A stretch of DNA of 50,860 bases from positions 1 to 50,860 of the forward strand of contig NZ_RPRY01000012.1 of NCBI RefSeq assembly GCF_003949795.1. Direction: 5' to 3'. This document shows positions 26,663 to 35,723 of the stretch, one piece after another. The DNA comes from Streptomyces sp. WAC06614 (lineage in GTDB: Bacteria; Actinomycetota; Actinomycetes; Streptomycetales; Streptomycetaceae). Numbering within the stretch: position 1 is the first letter of the stretch; the number at the start of each line of letters is the position of its first letter. Below the pieces are notes generated by a model, which did not search any database, was not told where the DNA came from, and worked only from the letters and a program-made list of their open reading frames with translations. The translations under genes were made by a program, and so were the position numbers.

Positions 26663-27502
26663 TCAGAACTCCTCGTGCACGTCCGGGTCCATGGCGGTCT
26701 GGGTACCGGCCAGGGTGTCGAGGGACGCGTGGTCGTCGGCCGTCAGCCGGAAGTCGAAGACGGCGAAGTTCTCCGCGAGGCGCACGGGGCGCACCGTCTT
26801 GGGGATCGGTACCAGCCCGTTGTCGAGGTGCCAGCGCAGCACGGCCTGTCCGGGGGTCCTCCCGTGCCGTTCGGCGACGCTGTGGACCACGGGTTCGGTC
26901 AGCAACGAACCGCCGTGGCCGAGCGGCCCCCACGACTGCAGCACGATGCCCTTCGTCGCGGCGTACTCCTGCCATGCGGTCTGGGGGAGGCGCGGGTTGA
27001 TCTGGACCTGGTTGACGGCGGGCACGACGCCGGTCTCCTGCTCCAGACGGTCCAGGTGGGCCGGGGTGAAGTTCGACACCCCGATCGACCTGACCCGACC
27101 CTCGGCGGCCAGCCGCGCCATCGCACGCCAGGTGTCCACGTACAGGTCCTGCCGGGGCAGCGGCCAGTGGATGAGGTAGAGGTCCAGATGGTCCAGCCCC
27201 ATGCGCCGCAGGCTCTCCTCCAAGGCGTGCAGCGTCGCGTCGTAGCCTTGGTCGCCGCCGCGGACCTTGGACACGACGAAGAACTCCTCCCGCGGCACCT
27301 CGGCGGTCCTGACGCCTTCGCCGACGCCCCGCTCGTTGCCGTACCTCGCCGCGGTGTCGATGAGGCGGTAGCCGATCCGGGCCGCCCGGCGGACCACGTC
27401 CGGGACGTCCGCGTCGGGGATCTCGTACGTCCCCAGACCGATCGTCGGCATCATCGCGCCGGAGTTCAGGAGCACGGTGGGAACCGTCGGTGTGCTGGTC
27501 AT
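26663..27502 (-). CDS. Aldo/keto reductase (2,5-diketogluconate reductase-like)
   Basis: A 279-residue NAD(P)H-dependent reductase with an AKR TIM barrel. Catalytic Asp and Tyr are in IDTAARYGNERGVG, Lys in VVSKVRG and His in YLIHWPLP. GVSNFTPAHLDRL and IPKTVRPVRLAENFAVFDF are the cofactor-binding signatures. The likely substrates are small aldehydes or keto sugars. ATG 27502 is the start. It is divergent from zwf, which makes NADPH, but 608 bases apart. Confidence 0.92.
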   Translation of the reverse strand: MTSTPTVPTVLLNSGAMMPTIGLGTYEIPDADVPDVVRRAARIGYRLIDTAARYGNERGVGEGVRTAEVPREEFFVVSKVRGGDQGYDATLHALEESLRRMGLDHLDLYLIHWPLPRQDLYVDTWRAMARLAAEGRVRSIGVSNFTPAHLDRLEQETGVVPAVNQVQINPRLPQTAWQEYAATKGIVLQSWGPLGHGGSLLTEPVVHSVAERHGRTPGQAVLRWHLDNGLVPIPKTVRPVRLAENFAVFDFRLTADDHASLDTLAGTQTAMDPDVHEEF

Positions 27503-27596
27503 GGTGGACTCCTGCCCGTGGACGTCAGCAAAGGGCCGTACTCATGATTGTCCCGGTATGTCACCGAACGGGCGACTCTCCTCTCCGGGACCCCGC

Positions 27597-27616
27597 CCTC
27601 CCCCGGTCGGGGGAGG
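27597..27616. terminator. Hairpin upstream of the aldo/keto reductase gene
   Basis: CCTCCCCC at 27597-27604 and GGGGGAGG at 27609-27616 form a perfect 8-base stem with a GGTC loop. It lies in a gap where no gene is known to end, so its role is uncertain. Confidence 0.4.
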
Positions 27617-27900
27617 CCGATCGGGGGAGAGGCGATCCGCCGCCGGGCCGGCCGGTCGGTGTCTGGGCCCCGCACAGGGACTTCCGTAGGCTCGACGCGA
27701 TAAGCCAATCGGTGACACAGGACAGCGCAAGGGCACGGACCGACCGTGACATGAGGAGCGTGCACGGCTGATGCGGCAAACGCTCTCCGGGGCGTGAGAA
27801 CCCGGCAGTAACCAATCTGTGAGTAGACCCGCGCAGCGCAGTCCCCGCCCTGGGTTTCACCACCCGCCCGCCGTCCGGTCACCGGATCCGCCCGTCACGT

Positions 27901-27943
27901 GGCCACCGTCGGGCCGGCGCCTCTGCCGTGCCCGACGGTGGCC
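27901..27943. terminator. Orphan strong hairpin between divergent genes
   Basis: A perfect 14-base stem, 27901-27914 with 27930-27943, extends after one mismatch by an inner CGGC/GCCG pair. It has the strength of an intrinsic terminator, but neither flanking gene ends here. It may end an unannotated plus-strand transcript or act in the zwf leader. Confidence 0.6.
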
Positions 27944-28110
27944 GCGACGTTACCCGGGGGTAGCGCCGCGAAGGCCTCCGGTGCGCCGGTCCGGCAGGGC
28001 GTGCACGAAGTGGAATGCTGAGGACCCACGGCGCCCCGCCACGGTGGCGGAGCCGGCACCGCGGTCGGCCGTGCCGTGCAGCGCCGTGGCGCGGAGAGTG
28101 AGGAGGCCCG

Positions 28111-29562
28111 ATGGTCCAGCCCGCCGAGTCCCCCGCGGACCACGTCATCGTTCTGTTCGGTGCTACGGGCGACCTGGCCAGGCGCAAGCTGCTGCCGGGG
28201 CTGTTCCACCTGGCGCGGGCGGGGTTGATGCCGCGCCGCTACCGCATCGTCGGCACCGCTCCGGCGGCCGAGGCCCTCACCGATCAGGAGTTCCGGCGCC
28301 ACGCGCAGCAGGCCGTGGCGCAGTTCGGGCGCTCGCGGCCCGAAGGCCCGGCGTGGGAGGCGTTCGAAGCCGCCCTGTCGTTCGGCGCGGCCGACACCGG
28401 GGCTGCCGACCCCTTGCTGGCCGCGGTGCGGGAGGCGGAGGCGGCCCTCGGGGGCGAGCCGCGCCGGCTCTTCCACCTCGCCGTGCCGCCCGTGGCGTTC
28501 ACCTCGATGATCGATCTGCTCGGTTCCACCGGGCTCGCCGGGAACGGCAGGGTCATCGTCGAGAAGCCCTTCGGCGCCGACCTCGCGTCCGCCCGTGAGC
28601 TGAACGCCGCCATCCACGCCGTCTTCGACGAGTCACGGGTGTTCCGGATCGACCACTTCCTCGGGAAGGAGGCCGTCGACAACGTCCTGGCCCTGCGCTT
28701 CGCCAACGGCTTCTTCGAACCCCTGTGGAACCGCGAACACATCAGCCACGTCCAGATCGACGTCCCCGAGCACATCGACATCCAGGGCCGCGCCCGCTTC
28801 TTCGAAGGCACCGGCACCTTCCGGGACATGGTCGTCACCCACCTGTTCCAGTTGCTCGGGTTCATCGCGATGGAACCGCCGGTCGCCCTGGAGGCGGACG
28901 CGCTCCGCGACGAGCAGGTCAAGGTCTTCCGCAGCATGCGCCCGCTGGACCCCGCGCACGTCGTGCGAGGCCAGTACACCGGCTACCGCGACGAACAGGG
29001 CGTGGACCCGGCGTCGGACACCGAGACCTTCGCCGCGCTGCGGGTCGAGATCGACAACTGGCGCTGGGCGGGCGTCCCGTTCCACCTGCGCACGGGGAAG
29101 GCCCTGGCCGAGGGACGGCACCTGGTCACGCTCGGCCTGCGCGAGCCCGTCCTGCGGATGTTCCCGCTGGACACGCGGGCGGCCGCGGGCGGCCGTGGCA
29201 ACGAGCTCGTCATCGACTTCGACGACCCCGGCTCGCTCACCGCCCGCTTCCTGGTCAAGGAGCCGGGGCCGTCGATGCAGCTGGCCGACGGCGACATGGT
29301 CTTCCGCTACGGCACCTCGTTCGCCGCGCAGAACTTCCTGGAGGGGTACGAACACCTCCTGCTGGAGGCCATGCGCGGCAACCAGTCCCTGTTCACGCGG
29401 TCCGACGGGATCGAGCGGCTCTGGGAGGTGGCGGCCCCGCTGCTCGCCGCGCCACCGGCGGTGGAACCGTACGCACCCGGGAGCTGGGGACCGGACAGCA
29501 TCGACACCCTCGTGGCGCCGTACCGCTGGCACCTGCCCGACCGACGGGCGGTCCCCTCCTAG
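28111..29562 (+). CDS. zwf: Glucose-6-phosphate dehydrogenase
   Basis: A 483-residue cytosolic enzyme that oxidises glucose 6-phosphate to 6-phosphogluconolactone and makes NADPH. The N-terminal FGATGDLARRKLLPGLFHL is the nucleotide-binding motif. VIVEKPFG and FRIDHFLGKEAVDN are the substrate-site motifs, including the catalytic His. ATG 28111 is preceded by AGGAGG. It stands alone, without the tal, tkt, pgl or opcA genes of the main Streptomyces pentose-phosphate cluster, so it may be an additional copy. Confidence 0.95.
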   Translation: MVQPAESPADHVIVLFGATGDLARRKLLPGLFHLARAGLMPRRYRIVGTAPAAEALTDQEFRRHAQQAVAQFGRSRPEGPAWEAFEAALSFGAADTGAADPLLAAVREAEAALGGEPRRLFHLAVPPVAFTSMIDLLGSTGLAGNGRVIVEKPFGADLASARELNAAIHAVFDESRVFRIDHFLGKEAVDNVLALRFANGFFEPLWNREHISHVQIDVPEHIDIQGRARFFEGTGTFRDMVVTHLFQLLGFIAMEPPVALEADALRDEQVKVFRSMRPLDPAHVVRGQYTGYRDEQGVDPASDTETFAALRVEIDNWRWAGVPFHLRTGKALAEGRHLVTLGLREPVLRMFPLDTRAAAGGRGNELVIDFDDPGSLTARFLVKEPGPSMQLADGDMVFRYGTSFAAQNFLEGYEHLLLEAMRGNQSLFTRSDGIERLWEVAAPLLAAPPAVEPYAPGSWGPDSIDTLVAPYRWHLPDRRAVPS

Positions 29563-29563
29563 G

Positions 29564-29586
29564 CCCGGACGAAGGTCTGGTCCGGG
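29564..29586. terminator. Possible terminator between convergent genes
   Basis: CCCGGAC at 29564-29570 pairs with GTCCGGG at 29580-29586, directly after the zwf stop and before the convergent stop at 29613. The stem is only seven bases. Confidence 0.4.
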
Positions 29587-29612
29587 GGGCGAGGCGGCGC
29601 GGGGTACGGAGG

Positions 29613-32093
29613 TCAGAAGGCAGGCATGTGGCCACTCTCCAGGAGAGTGCGGATCTGCTGCACCCGCAGTTGGGCGCCTTCGTCGTCCACATTGTCTCCC
29701 CGCAGCGCGACCCAATACAGATCCATCATCTTCATCAGCCGGTCGTGCAATTCGGCGTCGGCCGTCACAAAACAGGTAAATCGGCTGCTGCTTTCTCCGG
29801 TGAGGCTCCGGGTGTACGTGAGGAAGCGACGAAATGCCTCGACTTCGAACGCGCCGCATTCAAGGACGTCGTGATAGGCCCGTACGGCCTCTTCCCAGGA
29901 CCAGAGCAGGAAATGAACGGCCGGCGAGCGCTCTTCCCACGCGTCGGGGCCGGCCACTCCGGACTCGAAACGCTGAAGGGTGTCCCACACCTCCTTCTGG
30001 TTCGCCAGTACGTCCTGAAACGCAAGGCCCATCTCCAGAACGATGCTCCCGTCGCATTCCAGGAGACCCTGGGAGGCATCCAGGACGAAATTCCTCGCAG
30101 GCCCACCGAGGCATTCCCGGAGGAGTGGGATGAAATTGAGTTCGCTGTCCTCCTGGCGCAGTCGGTACAGCCGTTCAATGTCTGCTCCGGTGCGCGCGAT
30201 GATTCCCGAGCCCTGGTCATGGTCCGGATAGTGGATCATGTATTTGAATTCGAACTTGGGTTCTTCGAGGTTGATGTCCCCTTCATGGCTGAGGAAGAAT
30301 TCGATTTCCCAGCGGTCCGTGCCCCACTGCTTGGGCAGGCCGAAGCCCGATGCGATCGCCCGGCACCGGAACCCGAGCTCCTCCTCCGTGTGGGAGTGGA
30401 TGGACGACGCCACGTTCGCGGCGTCCACGGGACCTTCGCCGTCCACGGGTTGCAGGGTGAACCGCACGACCCGCTGGCCGCCGAATTTCGTGCCCCTGGG
30501 GGCGGGCACGTTGACGGGGCCGGTGATCGTGCGTGTCCAGTCGGCCAGCGCCGCTTCGAAACTCCGGCGTGCCCGGTCGTCCGGGCTGAAACGGCCGTTC
30601 TGGAGGGTTCCGCGCACACCGTTCACCGTGATCGTCGCGATGCCGGTCGCGAGATCGAAGGTGAAGACGTCCACCTTTCCCCCTGCGGGTGCGGCACCCT
30701 CGAGGCTCGTGCGCGCGCGGTGCAGCGCTTCCAGGAGTGCCGCGCGCTCGGGCGTGTCCTTGAGGATCTGGGGGTTGACGATCCGGTGCACGTCGACCAA
30801 GAGCTTCCCCACCTGAGCGAAGTCCCCGACCAGTGCCGACTCAGGGGCGGTCGGGAAACCCGTGGCCGCCTCGAGCCAGCGCAGCCCTGGTCCTGCCACC
30901 GTTTGGGCCTGCCGGGCGGCATTGGCGGTCGTGGTGATCGCGTCCAGGTTCCCCTCGGATCCCGCGCCCTCGAACTTCCGCCCCGCGAGCCGGTCCACCG
31001 TCGAGTCGTCCGCAGCGTCGGCCTTGGTGACCGCCCCGGTGACGAGGCCGTCGAGGTACTCCATGCCCACCCCCAGCGCGGCGAGAGCGGTCAGGACCGC
31101 CGGGCCGCTCGCCAGACTGAGGCATCCGACCAACGCGGCCGTCGTGGCCAGCGCGAGCTTGGCCCCGACCATCGCCGTCGTGGTCTTGCGGTGCTCGGTG
31201 GCGAAGTTCGCCCGGATCTTGTTCTCCGTGTCGTCCTTCGCCCACTGGATGAAGCCCTCCGCGAGTCCGACCAGGGCCGCTCCGACGCCGCTGCACGCCT
31301 CCGTGTAGGCCACCCAGGCCTTGAACAACTCCTCTTCCGCGGCCTGTTTCACCCGGAGTGCCGCTCCGGGCTGCTGCTCGCCCAACGGCCGGCGCATGCG
31401 GTGACAGGCTTCCCGAAGCCAGCCCTCGGCGCTGTGGAGCTCCGAGTAGGCCGCCTCGAACTCCACGACGCAGGGAAGCTTCGCCGTTTCCTCCGTCCGA
31501 TAATGCTTGTAGGCCTCCGCGCACTGAGGTTTGACCGATGTCGTGAAGGCGGTCATCACCGCTTCCATGCGGGCCGGAGTCACATCGGACATGTCCTCCC
31601 GGAGCCCCCGGGGACCCTCGCTCTCCCATTCCCTTGAGCGGTCTCTGGCGATGGCCACGCCCGCGCGGATCCGCAGCCTTTCCTTCACCTGTTCTTCCGT
31701 CACGCCCGTGGCCCCTTGGGCGGTGTCGGTCCTCGCCCCCTGCTCATGGCGCAGCTTCTCTTCGGCCGCCAGTTCTTTGCGCGCCTCACCCTCTTCCTTC
31801 TCCAGCCAATTTCGGAGTTCCACGACGGTCGTATGGAAGCCGAGGGTGAGGCGATGGGACAGCTCGTCGACCTTGTCATCGGCGACGCCGTACGTTTTGT
31901 TTTTGATCAGATCGTTCCACCGCTTGACATCGTCGAGCGGCGGCTTCTTGTACGTGTGCCCGTGCCACCTCTCGAAGAGGTCGATCCATGTCGCTCGATC
32001 GGCGTTGAGAAACGTCTCCAGGTCGTCCACCGGGGGATCCGAGACTCGCAGGAACGCAAGATCGGTGCCTTCTGATATCCATGTGAAAGCCAT
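29613..32093 (-). CDS. Large protein of unknown function with hydrophobic hairpin
   Basis: An 826-residue protein with no family I recognise. Residues 1-300 are mostly charged helices, with a coiled-coil-like part at about 75-165. Residues about 304-353 form a Gly/Ala-rich hydrophobic hairpin (TTAMVGAKLALATTAALVGC, then PAVLTALAALGVGMEYLDGL). Residues about 470-640 look beta-rich (VDVFTFDLATGIATITVNG), and the rest is helical. There is no signal peptide or catalytic motif. ATG 32093 follows GGAGGG. An upstream in-frame start at 32150 lacks a ribosome site. The hairpin could be membrane-inserting, as in pore-forming effectors, but that is only a structural guess. Codon use is less GC-biased than in flanking genes. 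Confidence 0.8.
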   Translation of the reverse strand: MAFTWISEGTDLAFLRVSDPPVDDLETFLNADRATWIDLFERWHGHTYKKPPLDDVKRWNDLIKNKTYGVADDKVDELSHRLTLGFHTTVVELRNWLEKEEGEARKELAAEEKLRHEQGARTDTAQGATGVTEEQVKERLRIRAGVAIARDRSREWESEGPRGLREDMSDVTPARMEAVMTAFTTSVKPQCAEAYKHYRTEETAKLPCVVEFEAAYSELHSAEGWLREACHRMRRPLGEQQPGAALRVKQAAEEELFKAWVAYTEACSGVGAALVGLAEGFIQWAKDDTENKIRANFATEHRKTTTAMVGAKLALATTAALVGCLSLASGPAVLTALAALGVGMEYLDGLVTGAVTKADAADDSTVDRLAGRKFEGAGSEGNLDAITTTANAARQAQTVAGPGLRWLEAATGFPTAPESALVGDFAQVGKLLVDVHRIVNPQILKDTPERAALLEALHRARTSLEGAAPAGGKVDVFTFDLATGIATITVNGVRGTLQNGRFSPDDRARRSFEAALADWTRTITGPVNVPAPRGTKFGGQRVVRFTLQPVDGEGPVDAANVASSIHSHTEEELGFRCRAIASGFGLPKQWGTDRWEIEFFLSHEGDINLEEPKFEFKYMIHYPDHDQGSGIIARTGADIERLYRLRQEDSELNFIPLLRECLGGPARNFVLDASQGLLECDGSIVLEMGLAFQDVLANQKEVWDTLQRFESGVAGPDAWEERSPAVHFLLWSWEEAVRAYHDVLECGAFEVEAFRRFLTYTRSLTGESSSRFTCFVTADAELHDRLMKMMDLYWVALRGDNVDDEGAQLRVQQIRTLLESGHMPAF

Positions 32094-32278
32094 GGGGCCC
32101 TCCTGCCCGAAAGCCTTGTGCCGGTTTCGGACAAGGATGCGCTCCACCATCGGGCCGGTCCAGCCTCTTCCGGCTCGCCGCGGTGCAGACTTTCGTATGC
32201 CCCAAGAGGCCGGGCGGTCGGGCGTTGAATTTCCGCCCGTTCCTCAATCGTTCCTCGGGTGTGATCCGTACGTCGTCG

Positions 32279-33159
32279 TCACCTCCGTCCTGGCAGCACG
32301 ACTCCCGGCTCGGGCGGCCCCACGTCCACCGCCCCGGTCTTGACGCTGCGCCGCTCCCGCCTGGCCACCCAGGCGGCGAACCAGGAGAGCAGCATGCACA
32401 GGCCGATGTAGATCGGGGCGATGATCATGACGACCGGGATGAACGGCAGGTCGTAGTCGAGGTTCGAGGCGATCAGTTTGCCCGCGTGCAGGAACTCCTC
32501 GTACGTGATCAGGTAGCCCAGTGAGGTGTCCTTCAGGGCGACCACCAGCTGGCTGATGATCGTGGGCAGCATCGCCCGGACCGCCTGCGGGGCCAGTACG
32601 AACGTCATCACCTGGGTCTTGCGCATGCCGAGCGCGTACGCGGCCTCGCGCTGGCCCCGGTCCACGGCGTTGATGCCGGTGCGGAAGACCTCTGCCAGCA
32701 CCGAGCCGTTGTACAGGGTCAGGCCCGCGACCAGGGCGGGCAGCGGCTGCACCTTGAGGGCCACGAAGATGAAGAAGATCATCACCAGCACCGGCATGGC
32801 ACGGAAGAACTCCACGCACGCCGTCGCCAGCCGGCGCACCGGCCGGTGCACCGAGAGCCTGCCCGTGGCCAGGACCGCGCCGAGCGCCAGCGAGAGCACC
32901 GCGGCGTAGAGGAAGGCCTTGAGGGTGTTGCCCAGTCCCTTGAGCAGCAGCTCCTGGATGCCCTGGTAGGTGAACGGCTCCACTTGGCCGCGCTGAACTG
33001 GCCGGTGGCGACGAGGAGGTGGATTCCCCAGCCGAGCAGCCCGAGGAGCAGCGCCGTGGAGACGAGCCCGTAGAGGAGGTGGCGGCGCCGGGCCCGCGGG
33101 CCGGGCAGGTCGTACAGGACGGTGGACTCCGGGTCCCCGTGGAGCGCGTGTGCGGTCAT
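32279..33159 (-). pseudogene. gluD: Glutamate ABC transporter permease GluD, one-base frameshift
   Basis: The second permease of a polar amino acid importer. Residues 1-61 are read from ATG 33159 (TVLYDLPGPRARRRHLLYGL and GQFSAAKW, the usual GluD N-terminus). The rest is read in another frame from EPFTYQGIQELLLKGLGNTL. Adding one C to the CC at 32980-32981 would restore KW-EPF and a 293-residue protein. The permease domain itself is intact (EFFRAMPVLV, GQREAAYALGM, LVVALKDTSLGYLITYEE). A GTG at 32983 could restart translation. The start overlaps the gluC stop by ATGA. A sequencing error is as likely as a real mutation. Confidence 0.85.
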
Positions 33160-33800
33160 CGGGCGACTCCGTAACGCTTCTCCAGCGCGTGGAACAGCGC
33201 GCTGATGGACAGGGTGATGATCAGGTAGCCGACCGCGATCCAGACGAAGGTCCAGACGATGTCGTGGCCGAGCTCGTTGAGGGTCTTGTAGGTGCCCAGC
33301 AGCTCGGTGACGCTGAAGGCGCCCGCGATGGCGGAGTTCTTCGCGAGGGCGATCAGCGTGGACCCGACGGGCGGGATGACGGAGCGGAAGGCCTGCGGCA
33401 GGACCACCGAGCCGAGGGTCTGGGTGAAGGTCATGCCGAGGCTGCGCGCCGCCTCGCCCTGGCCCTTGGGCACGGTGTTGATGCCCGCGCGCAGGGCCTC
33501 GCAGATGAAGGCGGAGGTGTAGCAGCCCAGGGCGAGGACCGCGAACACCTGGAAGGGCAGGACCACTCCGAAGCGGGGCAGGCCCAGCAGGACGGCGAAG
33601 AAGAGCAGGGTGAGCGGGGTGTTGCGCAGCACCGTGACCCAGACCGTGCCGAGGACGCGGAGGGAGCCGATGGGGGCGACGCGGAAGGCGGCCATCAGGA
33701 ATCCGAGGACCAGGGCGAGGGCCGAGGCGTAGACCGTGAGCTCGACGGTGCCGAGGAATCCCGCGCCGTAGAGCGAGAAGTTGTGGGTGAGTACGTCCAT
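33156..33800 (-). CDS. gluC: Glutamate ABC transporter permease GluC
   Basis: A 214-residue membrane permease of the HisM/GlnP type. It has five or so membrane segments and the EAA loop (GQGEAARSLGMTFTQTLGSV) that contacts the ATPase. WVTVLRNTPLTLLFF is the family's N-terminal motif. It works with GluD, GluA and GluB to import glutamate or a related amino acid. It lies 16 bases after gluB and overlaps gluD by 4 bases. Confidence 0.92.
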   Translation of the reverse strand: MDVLTHNFSLYGAGFLGTVELTVYASALALVLGFLMAAFRVAPIGSLRVLGTVWVTVLRNTPLTLLFFAVLLGLPRFGVVLPFQVFAVLALGCYTSAFICEALRAGINTVPKGQGEAARSLGMTFTQTLGSVVLPQAFRSVIPPVGSTLIALAKNSAIAGAFSVTELLGTYKTLNELGHDIVWTFVWIAVGYLIITLSISALFHALEKRYGVAR

Positions 33801-33816
33801 GACGGTGTGCCTCCCC

Positions 33817-34749
33817 TCAGTTCGCCGGGTAGCGGTCGATGGCGGGCGGTTGCGGGGCCGGGTTGCCGGACAGCCCGAGCGTGGCGTCGTAGGCCTTCTT
33901 CCAGTCGCCGTTCTTCTCGTGCGCGGCGAGGGCGTCGTCGAGGGCGAGGCGCAGGGCGGTGTCCCCGCGGGGCACGCCGATGCCGTAGGGCTCCTCGGAG
34001 AACGGTGCGCCCACGACCTTGAGTTCTTCGGGGACCTTGGCCGCGTAGCCGAGCAGGATCGGATCGTCGGTGGAGACGGCGTCGACCTGGTACGTGAGCA
34101 GGTTGTCCACGCAGATCGAGTACGTGTCGTAGGCGACGAGGACGGCCTTCGGGAACTCCTTCTGGAGCCGCTGGTAGGGGGTGGAGCCGGCGGCGGAGCA
34201 GACCTTCTTGCCGGCCAGGTCGCCGGGCCCCTCGATGTCCTTCTCGCCCTTGCGGACGAGCAGGGACTGTCCGGCCATGAAGTACGGCCCGGCGAAGCCG
34301 ACCTGCTTCTTGCGGTTGTCGTTGATGGTGTAGGTGCCGACGTAGTAGTCGATCTGGCCGTTCTGCAGAGCCGTCTCGCGGTTGGCGGAGGCGATCGTGC
34401 GGAACTCGACCGCCGTGGGGCCGAAGCCGAGCGAGGCGGCCATCATCTTGGCGATCTCGATGTCGAAACCGGAGTACCGGCCGCTGGCGGGGTCCTTCTC
34501 GCCCAGGTACGGCTGGTCCTCCTTGACGCCGACCACCAGGTGGCCGCGGCGCTTCGCCTCCTCCCAGGTGGGGGAGTCGGGCAGGTGGAAATCGGTGGCG
34601 ACCTGGTAGACGGGCAGGTCCTCGGGTTGCGGGCCCTTGACCGGCGGGCTCCCGGACCTGCCGAAGCCGGTGGTGACGGCGGTGACGGCGGTGGCGGCGA
34701 GTGCGAGGGTGAGCGTGAGGACGAGGAGTACGACGCGGGGTTGCTTCAT
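33817..34749 (-). CDS. gluB: Glutamate ABC transporter substrate-binding protein GluB
   Basis: A 310-residue periplasmic-type binding protein of the polar amino acid family (SBP_bac_3). GHLVVGVKEDQPYLG opens the binding domain, and YSGFDIEIAKMMAASLGF and QIDYYVGTYTIND follow. Residues about 4-24 are a hydrophobic signal segment. Unlike typical Gram-positive binding proteins it has no lipobox Cys, so it may be released or held by its uncleaved N-terminus. It lies 10 bases after gluA. Confidence 0.91.
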   Translation of the reverse strand: MKQPRVVLLVLTLTLALAATAVTAVTTGFGRSGSPPVKGPQPEDLPVYQVATDFHLPDSPTWEEAKRRGHLVVGVKEDQPYLGEKDPASGRYSGFDIEIAKMMAASLGFGPTAVEFRTIASANRETALQNGQIDYYVGTYTINDNRKKQVGFAGPYFMAGQSLLVRKGEKDIEGPGDLAGKKVCSAAGSTPYQRLQKEFPKAVLVAYDTYSICVDNLLTYQVDAVSTDDPILLGYAAKVPEELKVVGAPFSEEPYGIGVPRGDTALRLALDDALAAHEKNGDWKKAYDATLGLSGNPAPQPPAIDRYPAN

Positions 34750-34759
34750 CGGCCGGCCC

Positions 34760-35503
<744 letters not shown>

Positions 35504-35696
35504 GCGCCGCCCACCCTCGGGACGTGGTGGGCCGCCGGGCCGCATATGAGGTTTTTGCCATCTGCTGTCATGTGTGATCCTTCCGACCTGTAACGTCAGA
35601 TTGATCCCAACATGAACCGGCAGGGGAAAGGTGCCTCTTGAGGCTGCCCATGGGGTGCGGCCCCTCGCCCCCTCGGCCGCCCGCTGCACCCCGCCC

Positions 35697-35714
35697 GGCC
35701 CCCTTCAGGGGGCC
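35697..35714. terminator. Hairpin after the alditol oxidase-like gene
   Basis: GGCCCCC at 35697-35703 and GGGGGCC at 35708-35714 form a perfect 7-base stem with a TTCA tetraloop. It lies 10 bases past the stop of the minus-strand oxidase gene. Confidence 0.6.
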
Positions 35715-35723
35715 ACGGGGCGG

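Larger units (their letters stand above)
27503..28110. other. 608-base intergenic region with two hairpins, possible small RNA
   Basis: This lies between the divergent aldo/keto reductase and zwf genes. It holds a perfect 8-base hairpin at 27597-27616 and a much stronger one at 27901-27943. TAGGCT at 27687-27692 resembles a Streptomyces vegetative -10 box on the plus strand. Only tiny frames of 5-8 codons follow it. A transcript of about 245 bases ending at the second hairpin would be non-coding. This is a hypothesis from layout; no RNA family was recognised. Confidence 0.4.

Noticed and set aside
23859..27179. 1106-codon plus-strand frame across the CorC and aldo/keto reductase genes
   Set aside because: Composition is antisense-like low complexity with no domain. 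The minus-strand genes explain the region.
27771..27797. Eight-codon leader peptide in the zwf upstream gap
   Set aside because: The AGGAG upstream is too far from the ATG and the peptide has no run of a regulatory amino acid.
28725..31637. 970-codon plus-strand frame across zwf and the unknown 826-residue protein
   Set aside because: It is Arg/Pro/Gly-rich shadow of zwf in another frame followed by antisense of the minus-strand gene. No start or motif.
32279..32983. Independent short permease gene starting at GTG 32983
   Set aside because: The N-terminal GluD sequence lies directly upstream in another frame and overlaps gluC by ATGA, so this is one frameshifted gene.
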